In this document: positions 1 through 6,191 of the stretch, piece after piece | Layout: each line of letters begins with the position of its first letter | Numbering within the stretch: position 1 is the first letter of the stretch | DNA from: JAGMDK01 sp023128695 | GTDB lineage: Bacteria > Planctomycetota > Phycisphaerae > UBA1845 > Fen-1342 | Reading direction: 5' to 3' | Length of the DNA: 8,721 nt | Assembly: GCA_030628805.1 (NCBI GenBank) | Contig: DAOVQG010000200.1 | Span: forward strand, 1-8,721 | Program-made: the position numbers and the translations under genes | The notes under the pieces: generated by a model | Told to the model about the DNA's origin: nothing | What the model saw: only the letters and a program-made list of their open reading frames with translations | Databases searched by the model: none

Positions 1-343
1 GTCAGCACGCGGCTGCAATCCGTCCGCGGCACGAAGGGCCCGGTCGGGTACACCGGCTTTACGTGTCCGCGGGTCGGGATCATCCTGGCCGGGTACTGCA
101 ACTTCCTTCAGCCGGGCCCGGTCCTCATCAACGGGCGGCGCCAAAACCTGCTCGAAGTCGGGATGAACACTTCATTCGTCACCGTGGACCCCCGCGACAA
201 GCCTGGCGACGAAGTCGTCCTGCTCGGCGACGGCTTGACCGAAACCGAACTCAGCAACCACTTCGGCACTCGCGAGCACGAAATCCTCTGCCGCTACACC
301 GCGATGGGCTCCCGGCATTACGTTGCCGCCGACGTCGCCGCGC

Positions 344-1282
<939 letters not shown>

Positions 1283-1284
1283 AA

Positions 1285-2085
1285 TCATCCCTCGGTTAGT
1301 CGAAAAAATCGCTCGGCGTTGGCCGTCGTGGCGGCCGCGAACACAGCATACTCCGCTGCCCGTAGTTCGGCCACAAACCGCGCCGTGTGCACCAGCAAGG
1401 CGGGCTCGTTCGGCCTAATCTTCCGCACCGGCTCCGGCGAAAGGTACGGCGCGTCGGTCTCAAGCATAATACGGTCCGAGGGCACATATTGTGCGGACTG
1501 CCGGATCGTATCCGATTTTTTAAACGTGACCACCCCGGTGAACGACAAGAAGCAACCCAGGTCGAGCGCTCGCCGGGCGATCGTCGTATCCGCCGAAAAG
1601 CAATGAAACACGGCCCGGCCCGCCAATTGCGGGTAATCGGCGAGTATCTCGCACACGCGGGCCTCAGCCGCTCGGGCGTGAATCACCACCGGGAGATCAA
1701 GCTCGGCGGCCAGCTCAAGCTGTGTTTCGAAGACCTTCTCCTGCCGCTTCCGCGGGGCGAAATCATAAAAGAAGTCCAGGCCCGTCTCACCGAGGCCCAC
1801 GATCCGGTCGTGTAAACCCGCCGCCGGCCCGTCGCCGCGCAGCAGTGCCGCCAGGGCGGCGAAGTCGTCCCGGTCGCACTTTCCGGCCTCGTGCGGATGA
1901 ATGCCGGCGACCAGGAACAGCTCGCCGCGCCCGGCCATGATCTCCAGCGCCGCCCGCGCATCCGCCGGATTGATCGCCACTTGAATCATGCGTGTGACAC
2001 CCGCGTCGTGGGCATTCGCCACGACGAGATCAAGCCGCTCCGCCAGTTCCTTACTCGTCAGATGACAATGGGTGTCGATCAACAT
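1285..2085 (-). CDS. TatD family metal-dependent hydrolase (DNase/exonuclease-like)
   Basis: This 266-aa protein has the normal length and all signature blocks of the TatD family, amidohydrolase-fold metalloenzymes reported to act as 3'-5' exonucleases and DNA-repair nucleases in the cytoplasm. Predicted metal ligands are visible: His6 and His8 in DTHCHL, Glu100 in GETGLDFFYD, His136 in VIHAR, His161 in FHCFS and Asp211 in LETDAPYLSP. GIHPH (61-65) and the RKIRPNEP block (221-228) are also intact, so it should be active. The start at ATG 2083-2085 places DTHCHL at residue 4, as is usual. No clear Shine-Dalgarno sequence precedes it (the sequence just upstream is AACCACTATC). The stop TGA is at 1285-1287, just ahead of the epimerase start, so the two are probably co-transcribed. 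An inverted-repeat element begins 18 bases upstream of its start. The natural substrate cannot be read from sequence. Confidence 0.95.
   Translation of the reverse strand: MLIDTHCHLTSKELAERLDLVVANAHDAGVTRMIQVAINPADARAALEIMAGRGELFLVAGIHPHEAGKCDRDDFAALAALLRGDGPAAGLHDRIVGLGETGLDFFYDFAPRKRQEKVFETQLELAAELDLPVVIHARAAEARVCEILADYPQLAGRAVFHCFSADTTIARRALDLGCFLSFTGVVTFKKSDTIRQSAQYVPSDRIMLETDAPYLSPEPVRKIRPNEPALLVHTARFVAELRAAEYAVFAAATTANAERFFRLTEG
1289..1293 (-). promoter_or_regulatory. Ribosome binding site deciding the epimerase start
   Basis: GAGGG on the minus strand lies six bases before ATG 1282 and zero bases before ATG 1288. The spacing favours the second ATG. The site lies inside the last codons of the upstream TatD-family gene, which fits translational coupling of the pair. 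Confidence 0.6.
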
Positions 2086-2136
2086 GATAGTGGTTAATTG
2101 CTGCTAGTGCTCTGCCACAACTCAATTGATGGGTTG

Positions 2137-2220
2137 GTGTGCCACTGCTCTTGAGCAGTGTTTCTTAACGATCTCGGTGTACTCGGTGAAGCTAAGCACT
2201 GCTCAAGAGCAGTGGCACAC
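2137..2220. repeat. Perfect 24-bp inverted repeat (stem with 36-nt loop)
   Basis: Arms 2137-2160 and 2197-2220 are exact reverse complements. Each contains the quasi-palindrome CACTGCTCAAGAGCAGTG or its complement. The arm plus seven loop bases recurs exactly at 6000-6030 on the other strand. Confidence 0.85.
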
Positions 2221-2224
2221 ATTC

Positions 2225-2297
2225 GATGGGTGGCACGGCCGTGTCGGCCGTGAATACCTGCGAATTGTACACGGCTGACACAGCCGTGCCACCCATC
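2225..2297. repeat. 28-bp imperfect inverted repeat, GC-rich
   Basis: Arms 2225-2252 and 2270-2297 pair at 26 of 28 positions around a 17-nt loop. The left arm contains CACGGCCGTG, itself a perfect palindrome. It could fold in RNA, but there is no T-tract, so it is not a classical intrinsic terminator. Confidence 0.8.
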
Positions 2298-2332
2298 AAG
2301 CGATGCGTGACAGAGCACTAGCCATTCTCCCG

Positions 2333-3214
2333 TCATTCCGCGTTCTGCACTTGCTCCTTGATCCGGTCGACCGCGCTTTTTATCTCGATGATCTCGCGGG
2401 CAATCGTGGCATCGCCGGTCTTCGAGCCCATCGTGTTCGCCTCGCGGAGCATCTCCTGGGCGATGAACTCGAGCTTCCGCCCGGGCGGCTCCGAGCCGGC
2501 CATCAGAGTCGCGAACTGCTCCAGATGCCCCCCCAGGCGGCTGAGCTCCTCACTGATGTCGCTGCGATCCGCGTAGATCGACACCTCTTTCAGCAAATCC
2601 TCCTCCGCCAATTGTACACTGCTGTCGGCGATGAGTTGTGCGATTCGCGCCGTCAGCCGGTCGCGATATTCTTCGATGACGAGCGGCCCCCGCGCGCGGA
2701 TCAGCTCGAGGCTTGTCCGCATCCGCTCACAATGAGAGGAGAGGTCTTCTGCCAAGGCTTGGCCCTCGGTGGCCCGCATCTCGATCAGCCGCTCGAGCGC
2801 GGCGTGTATCAGCCGCTTGAGAATCTCCCACTTCTGCTCCTGTTCGGCCTCAGCGATCTCGCGCGGCTGGCAGGCTCCCGGGAGGGTCAACAAAGTCGCC
2901 AGATCAACCGACACCTGTGGATCTTCACCGGCCATCCGCCGCAGGTGTGTCAGGTAGGCCTGGACCGCCGCGGTGTTGATCTCCAGGGCGGCCTGGGGGC
3001 TGAGGTCCCGCACGAACAGACGCAGGGTCAAGCTGCCGCGCGTCAGCCGCTGTCGCAATAGACGCTCGACCTTGATTTCCAGGAAGGCATAGTCGTCCGG
3101 CAGATGTACCGCGGCCTTGAAGTAGCGATTATTGACGCTACGAATCTCAAGATGATACGCGTGATCGCCTGCTTCAAGCCGCGTTTCGCCGAAGCCGGTC
3201 ATGGAATGAATCAT
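2333..3214 (-). CDS. yicC: YicC/YloC family endoribonuclease
   Basis: This 293-aa protein has full family length and both conserved halves. The N-terminal YicC_N domain opens with MIHSMTGFGE and carries EIRSVNNRYF at about 23-32. The C-terminal DUF1732 domain carries DISEEL-x-RLGGH (219-230), GRKLEF (245-250), QEMLREANTMGSK (253-265) and a final helical IKSAVDRIKEQVQN. The family is known as a cytoplasmic RNase involved in RNA turnover (E. coli YicC, B. subtilis YloC). The start is supported by GAGGGAG seven bases upstream (3222-3228) and by the SMTGFG motif lying at the N-terminus, as in homologues. It is last in the tpiA-secG-yicC run, 91 bases after secG. In many bacteria gmk follows yicC; here a repeat element comes next instead. 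Confidence 0.95.
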   Translation of the reverse strand: MIHSMTGFGETRLEAGDHAYHLEIRSVNNRYFKAAVHLPDDYAFLEIKVERLLRQRLTRGSLTLRLFVRDLSPQAALEINTAAVQAYLTHLRRMAGEDPQVSVDLATLLTLPGACQPREIAEAEQEQKWEILKRLIHAALERLIEMRATEGQALAEDLSSHCERMRTSLELIRARGPLVIEEYRDRLTARIAQLIADSSVQLAEEDLLKEVSIYADRSDISEELSRLGGHLEQFATLMAGSEPPGRKLEFIAQEMLREANTMGSKTGDATIAREIIEIKSAVDRIKEQVQNAE

Positions 3215-3305
3215 TTGTCGGCTCCCTCGGCCCGGTGGCGTCCAGTGCCGGGCGCTAACCGCCGATTCAGCCCCCCACCCGTCTTCTTCTATTCTTCTCC
3301 CCGGA

Positions 3306-3677
3306 TTACGCCGCGCTTTCGCCGAAGATCAGGCCGCGCGCCAATTGAACTCCCGAAGCCGGGTCTTCGAGATGCCAGGCACCCTCATCGGTGCCGCCCG
3401 TGGTGCTGTCAAGCCCTGGGTCACTTCCATGGTGCGCATCGTAGACGCGATTGAGCACCACGGCAAAAATCAGCAGCACCACGGCCAAGACGACCGTTCC
3501 CCAGGTCATTACATCGCCGGTCTTCGCACCGAACGCCGCCCCGCCCCCGGCACCGCCGAATGCTCCGGCCAGGCCGACACCCTTCCCGCGCTGCAACAGG
3601 ATGACAATCATCAGGAAGATCGCCACGGCGGCAAAGAAAAAGGCCAATATCGCGAGTTGCCAAGCAGCCAGTATCAT
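3306..3677 (-). CDS. secG: Preprotein translocase subunit SecG
   Basis: This 123-aa protein is the small non-essential subunit of the SecYEG channel in the inner membrane, which aids export of unfolded preproteins. It has the expected two membrane segments, about residues 7-28 and 57-75. Between them lies the family loop LLQRGKGVGLAGAFGG (27-42), followed by a Gly/Ala-rich stretch and FGAKTGD. The C-terminal part after residue 76 is hydrophilic, rich in Asp/Gly, and longer than in short SecG proteins, a region that varies in the family. The frame also has an upstream TTG at 3689, but GAGG (3684-3687) lies six bases before ATG 3677 and inside that longer reading, so 3677 is taken as the start. 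It lies 83 bases after tpiA and 91 bases before yicC, with the same orientation, and is likely co-transcribed. Confidence 0.92.
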   Translation of the reverse strand: MILAAWQLAILAFFFAAVAIFLMIVILLQRGKGVGLAGAFGGAGGGAAFGAKTGDVMTWGTVVLAVVLLIFAVVLNRVYDAHHGSDPGLDSTTGGTDEGAWHLEDPASGVQLARGLIFGESAA

Positions 3678-3683
3678 TGTCTG

Positions 3684-3687
3684 CCTC
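3684..3687 (-). promoter_or_regulatory. Ribosome binding site of secG
   Basis: GAGG on the minus strand, six bases before ATG 3677. It decides against the TTG start at 3689, which would overlap this site. Confidence 0.55.
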
Positions 3688-3760
3688 AATGTCGCTTTCT
3701 ATGGATCACTTCTGGCCGCGAAGTCCATAACCCCGCGGCAGAACCCAGCATTATACCTTT

Positions 3761-4540
3761 TCATCCGAGCGTTGCCAGTGTAGCAGTGATGATTCTCACG
3801 AATGAATCCGGCTTCAGACTGGCGCCGCCGATTAACCCGCCATCGACATCCGGCTGCTTCATGATCGCGGCGGTGTTGTCCGGCTTGACGCTCCCCCCAT
3901 AGAGAATCCTTACCTCGTCCGCGATCGGCCCGGCCAACTCCCGTAAACGGTTCCGCAGATGTGCATGAGCTTCTTGGGCTTGTTCCGGAGTAGCGACTTC
4001 GCCCGTGCCGATCGCCCACACGGGCTCGTAGGCGAGTACCAGGTCGTCGGGGCTTGTCACTCCGTAGCCGACCAGGGCCGCGGTGAGTTGGAACGTCAGC
4101 ACGTCCAGGGTTTGCTCAGCCCTACGCTCGTCGATGGTCTCCCCGACGCACAAGATAGGCGCCAGGCCGGCTTGATGGGCAGCCTTGAGCTTCAGATTCA
4201 ACATGCGGTCGTCCTCGAGGTGCCCGATGGTGTGTCGGCGTTCGCTATGGCCGATAATCGTATACTTGGCGCCTGTCTCCGCCACCATCGTGGCCGAGAC
4301 CTCACCGGTATACGCTCCGCTCGCTTCATAATACAAATCCTGGGCTCCGAGTCGGATCAGGCTCCCTTGGAGAGCTTCCGCGATTGGGAACAGGTAAATC
4401 GTCGGCGGGCAAACCGCTACCTCGACTTGCGTCCCCACGTCGGCAGATCCCAATCCCGCCCGCACACCGGCTACCAAATCGCGTCCGCGGGCGAGATCCA
4501 GATTCATTTTCCAGTTACCGGCGATAAGAGGTCGTCGCAT
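3761..4540 (-). CDS. tpiA: Triose-phosphate isomerase
   Basis: This 259-aa protein interconverts dihydroxyacetone phosphate and glyceraldehyde 3-phosphate in cytoplasmic glycolysis and gluconeogenesis, normally as a dimer of TIM barrels. All active-site elements are visible: Asn9 and Lys11 in GNWKMN, His98 in IIGHSERR, the general base Glu172 in AYEPVWAIGTG (which also contains the flexible loop 6), YGGSVKPDN (214-222) and the phosphate-binding DGGLIGGASL (233-242). Length and motif spacing are normal, so it should be functional. The start ATG 4538-4540 has CGGAG (4548-4552) seven bases upstream. It is the first gene of the minus-strand run tpiA-secG-yicC, with the repeat-rich divergent region upstream. 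A promoter is expected between 4541 and about 4700, but no convincing -35/-10 pair stands out. Confidence 0.98.
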   Translation of the reverse strand: MRRPLIAGNWKMNLDLARGRDLVAGVRAGLGSADVGTQVEVAVCPPTIYLFPIAEALQGSLIRLGAQDLYYEASGAYTGEVSATMVAETGAKYTIIGHSERRHTIGHLEDDRMLNLKLKAAHQAGLAPILCVGETIDERRAEQTLDVLTFQLTAALVGYGVTSPDDLVLAYEPVWAIGTGEVATPEQAQEAHAHLRNRLRELAGPIADEVRILYGGSVKPDNTAAIMKQPDVDGGLIGGASLKPDSFVRIITATLATLG

Positions 4541-4610
4541 GATTCTACTCCGATAAAGATGGGCCGCGGGAGGCCCGATAGAACTAATGTGTCCAGAGCG
4601 GCCACTACAT

Positions 4611-4649
4611 CTAGGAACTAGAAACTAGAAACTAGAAACTGGAAACTAG
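4611..4649. repeat. Heptamer tandem repeat (AAACTAG)n
   Basis: After a CTAG lead-in come five consecutive 7-bp units, 4615-4649: GAACTAG, AAACTAG twice, AAACTGG, AAACTAG. It lies about 70-110 bases upstream of the tpiA start, read there as CTAGTTT. It could vary in length by slippage. Confidence 0.85.
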
Positions 4650-4673
4650 ACCTTGTCACCTTGTTACCTTATC
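4650..4673. repeat. Octamer tandem repeat (ACCTTGTY)n
   Basis: Three contiguous 8-bp units, ACCTTGTC, ACCTTGTT and ACCTTATC, directly abut the heptamer repeat. The run is short, so the call rests on its perfect phasing and its position beside another microsatellite. Confidence 0.6.
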
Positions 4674-4708
4674 AACGGCCGGTACGGGGCCCGGCCGCTA
4701 CATTGTCA

Positions 4709-4911
4709 TGTGGCACCGGCATCTTGCCGGTGAGTATTGTGGCACCGGCATCTTGCTGGTGAGTCATGTGGCACCGGTATCTTGCCGGTGAGTGTTGTGG
4801 CACCGGCATCTTGCCGGTGAGTGTTGTGGCACCGGCATCTTGCCGGTGAGTGTTGTGGCACCGGCATCTTGCCGGTGAGTGTTGTGGCACCGGCATCTTG
4901 CCGGTGAGTAT
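4709..4911. repeat. 29-bp hairpin tandem repeat array, seven copies
   Basis: Seven head-to-tail 29-bp units start at 4709, 4738, 4767, 4796, 4825, 4854 and 4883. Each contains CACCGGCA-TCT-TGCCGGTG, an 8-bp stem with a 3-nt loop. Units 4, 5 and 6 are identical; differences elsewhere are single bases in the stem (units 2 and 3) and the last two bases of the unit. There are no unique spacers, so it is not CRISPR. The same unit in the opposite orientation forms the array at 8564-8721. It lies between divergent genes, so it is not positioned as a terminator. Confidence 0.95.
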
Positions 4912-5006
4912 TGAACGCTCGGAAGCGGCTCAAGTCAATTAGGACCTGCGGATGGAAAACAGCTAAGGTAGTGATTCATAATTGCCGCGTCATGATTCAA
5001 GGTGGT

Positions 5007-5026
5007 GCGGGCCTCTGTGCCCGCCA
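5007..5026. repeat. Short GC hairpin next to tandem repeat
   Basis: GCGGGC and GCCCGC pair around the loop CTCTGT, with extra GTG/CAC pairing outside across a bulge. There is no T-tract. It immediately precedes the 22/24-bp repeat and shares its GCCCGCC core. Confidence 0.5.
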
Positions 5027-5032
5027 CGGACG

Positions 5033-5164
5033 GGCAGGGACGCCCGCCCCACCAGGCAGGGACGCCCGCCCTCTACCAGGCAGGGACGCCCGCCCCACCA
5101 GGCAGGGACGCCCGCCCTCTACCAGGCAGGGACGCCCGCCCCACCAGGCAGGAACGCCCGCCCC
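5033..5164. repeat. Alternating 22/24-bp tandem repeat, six copies
   Basis: Copies of GGCAGGGACGCCCGCCC begin at 5033, 5055, 5079, 5101, 5125 and 5147. The linker alternates between CACCA (22-bp unit) and TCTACCA (24-bp unit), giving a 46-bp higher-order period. The last copy is cut short and has GGAACG in place of GGGACG. No spacer sequences are present. Confidence 0.9.
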
Positions 5165-5452
5165 AACGGCTTGAATAAGATGCAAACCGGACGAATCACA
5201 CCACTAAAAGATTATCGGGAGCGGTTGCGACAGTGCTACCAATCGATTTGCTTCGTTTGTGGATACCCGAAAACGCCCAACGCAATTGTCGGCCATTATC
5301 TGTTTAAAAAAAACTACAAAAGAAACAAAAAACCTCTGGAAAGCGGACCGAGTTTTGTTAGTATCCCCCGCTTTGTGCCCGTGCCGCGGATTGGGCATCC
5401 GCGTGTGGTGCAGCCCGGCCGGCAGCTTTGGCCGTCAGCCGGAACAGGGAAC

Positions 5453-5456
5453 GGAG
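5453..5456 (+). promoter_or_regulatory. Ribosome binding site of the 3D-domain protein
   Basis: GGAG lies nine bases before ATG 5466. With the signal peptide that follows, it selects this start over the in-frame ATG at 5259. Confidence 0.5.
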
Positions 5457-5465
5457 AACATCCAA

Positions 5466-6002
5466 ATGGCTTCCAGGTATCAGCCTCTGGCGCGGCTGGT
5501 CTGTCTGGCTCTGCTGGCCCTCAGCTTGGTCAGCGGCTCGGCAGTTGAGCCGCCAAGCGCGGCTTCCGGGCACCAGGCAACAGCTTCCGTGGTGCCGCCG
5601 GCCAACGTGGATCGAGAGGCAGTGCATCCCACCGACAGCGAATATTCCGGTGCGGCGATTCCGTCCTCGCCGGCACGGAACGACCCGCCTCCCTCTGCCC
5701 CGGATAATCCGGCGTCGAAGACCCTCTACCGGATCTGCCGTGTCACGGCGTACTGCGACCGGGGCATCACGGCGTCAGGCGTTCACTCGGGGGTCGGGCA
5801 GTGCGCCGCGCCGGGCTACATCCCGCTCGGCTCGACGGTCTATGTCCCCGCCCTCAACCGCACGTTCGTCGTCACCGATCGCACACATCGGCGGTTCCGC
5901 CAAAGCACTGTGGACATTTTCATTCCTTCCAAGAGGCAATGCCGGCAGTTCGGCCGCCAGTATCTCGAGTGCGAGTTCACCGTCCCGGCCGAGGATCGCT
6001 AA
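5466..6002 (+). CDS. Secreted 3D-domain (MltA-like double-psi beta-barrel) protein
   Basis: This 178-aa protein begins with a probable Sec signal peptide: basic residues at 4 and 10, a hydrophobic core LVCLALLALSLV (11-22), and a likely cut after Ala26 in GSA-VEP. A Pro/Ser/Ala-rich linker follows to about residue 85. The rest resembles the 3D domain, named for three Asp and related to the C-terminal barrel of lytic transglycosylase MltA: VTAYC (93-97), GITASG (100-105), YIPLGSTVYVP (118-128), VTD-R (Asp138) and VDIF (Asp150). The first Asp of the family, usually in AVDP before IPLG, appears as Ala115. Five cysteines (91, 97, 113, 159, 169) in the exported part could form disulfides. A cell-wall or envelope role is inferred; catalysis is uncertain given the missing Asp. 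The frame extends upstream to ATG 5259, but that adds residues before the signal peptide and lacks support. Its TAA stop lies within a dispersed repeat. Confidence 0.82.
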   Translation: MASRYQPLARLVCLALLALSLVSGSAVEPPSAASGHQATASVVPPANVDREAVHPTDSEYSGAAIPSSPARNDPPPSAPDNPASKTLYRICRVTAYCDRGITASGVHSGVGQCAAPGYIPLGSTVYVPALNRTFVVTDRTHRRFRQSTVDIFIPSKRQCRQFGRQYLECEFTVPAEDR

Positions 6003-6030
6003 GAAACACTGCTCAAGAGCAGTGGCACAC
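6000..6030 (+). repeat. 31-bp dispersed repeat with hairpin, containing the stop codon
   Basis: These 31 bases are an exact reverse-complement copy of 2137-2167. They begin with the TAA stop of the preceding gene and include CACTGCTC-AA-GAGCAGTG, an 8-bp stem around AA. With no T-tract it could be a 3' mRNA hairpin rather than an intrinsic terminator. Confidence 0.85.
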
Positions 6031-6040
6031 CAGCGACGCA

Positions 6041-6071
6041 CTAGTGCTCTGTCAATCGTCAATTGACGGGT
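6041..6071. repeat. Solo copy of the CTAGTGCTCTG repeat end
   Basis: This stretch matches the left end of the element at 2104-2134 in 25 of 31 positions: CTAGTGCTCTG, then CA, then TCAATTGA, then GGGT. It lies 11 bases after the 31-bp repeat, so it looks like a rearranged or partly deleted copy of the 218-bp element. Confidence 0.75.
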
Positions 6072-6180
6072 GGGTGGCCCACCGCGGAATGACAGGTACG
6101 CGCGCCCGGGGCGTGAGATTATACTATCGCATCGACGAGCGACGGGTATTGGGCATTGGGGACCTTCCCGCGCCTCGTTC

Positions 6181-6186
6181 AAGGTG
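6181..6186 (+). promoter_or_regulatory. Ribosome binding site deciding the kinase start
   Basis: AAGGTG ends five bases before ATG 6192. The alternative in-frame start, TTG 6156, has no comparable site. Confidence 0.5.
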
Positions 6187-6191
6187 CCTGG

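Larger units (their letters stand above)
2104..2321. repeat. Nested inverted-repeat element (MITE/REP-like, 218 bp, non-coding)
   Basis: The whole spacer between the yicC and tatD-like genes is one structured element. Its ends start with CTAGTGCTCTG (2104-2114) and finish with the exact complement (2311-2321); the outer 31 bases match in 25 positions as an inverted repeat. Inside sit two further inverted repeats side by side: 24-nt perfect arms at 2137-2160 / 2197-2220, and 28-nt arms with 2 mismatches at 2225-2252 / 2270-2297. The first arms are themselves near-palindromes (CACTGCTC-AA-GAGCAGTG). No transposase is encoded, so mobility, if any, would be in trans. Parts recur at 6000-6071. The element begins 11 bases beyond the yicC stop codon. 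Confidence 0.85.
4912..5465. other. Intergenic region without a credible gene
   Basis: Apart from the hairpin at 5007-5026 and the tandem repeat at 5033-5164, this stretch holds no gene I can support. Reading frames through it are made by the repeats or lack a ribosome binding site and any family motif. Positions 5308-5332 form an A-rich island (runs of A interrupted by C, T and G) in otherwise GC-rich DNA, a plausible promoter-proximal or curved segment for the gene at 5466, but no clear -35/-10 pair was found. Confidence 0.6.

Noticed and set aside
2094..2336. Minus-strand 80-aa frame between yicC and the TatD gene
   Set aside because: It lies wholly on the inverted-repeat element; the same peptide fragment (SLRNTAQEQWHT) appears in another frame at the second repeat copy near 6000, showing it is repeat-derived.
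2303..3061. Long plus-strand frame (252 aa) opposite yicC
   Set aside because: Antisense shadow of yicC in high-GC DNA; the yicC frame has all family motifs and this one has none.
4709..4911. CRISPR array
   Set aside because: The 29-bp repeats are directly adjacent with no spacers, and no cas genes are present.
4672..5185. Several open reading frames on both strands with repeated peptides (for example minus-strand 4672-4896 and 4706-4933, plus-strand 4911-5174)
   Set aside because: They are translations of the 29-bp and 22/24-bp tandem repeats. The 29-bp unit is not a multiple of three, so the peptide cycles through frames; no ribosome binding site or domain is present.
5204..5398. Minus-strand 64-aa frame with a hydrophobic FFVSFVVFF stretch
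   Set aside because: The hydrophobic stretch is made by the A-rich run on the other strand; there is no ribosome site, no homology signal, and it overlaps the likely promoter region of the 3D gene.
5259..5465. N-terminal extension of the 3D-domain protein from ATG 5259
   Set aside because: It would add 69 residues before a clear signal peptide and passes through the A-rich intergenic stretch; ATG 5466 has GGAG nine bases upstream.
6003..6030. Intrinsic terminator after the 3D gene
   Set aside because: The stem is good (8 bp) but no T-tract follows on the plus strand; it is better explained as a dispersed repeat.
6120..6125. TATACT as a -10 box for the kinase
   Set aside because: No -35-like hexamer lies 16-18 bases upstream, so a promoter cannot be supported from this alone.
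6156..6191. Longer kinase start at TTG 6156
   Set aside because: TTG start without a ribosome site; the zinc-finger domain is complete from ATG 6192, which has AAGGTG five bases upstream.
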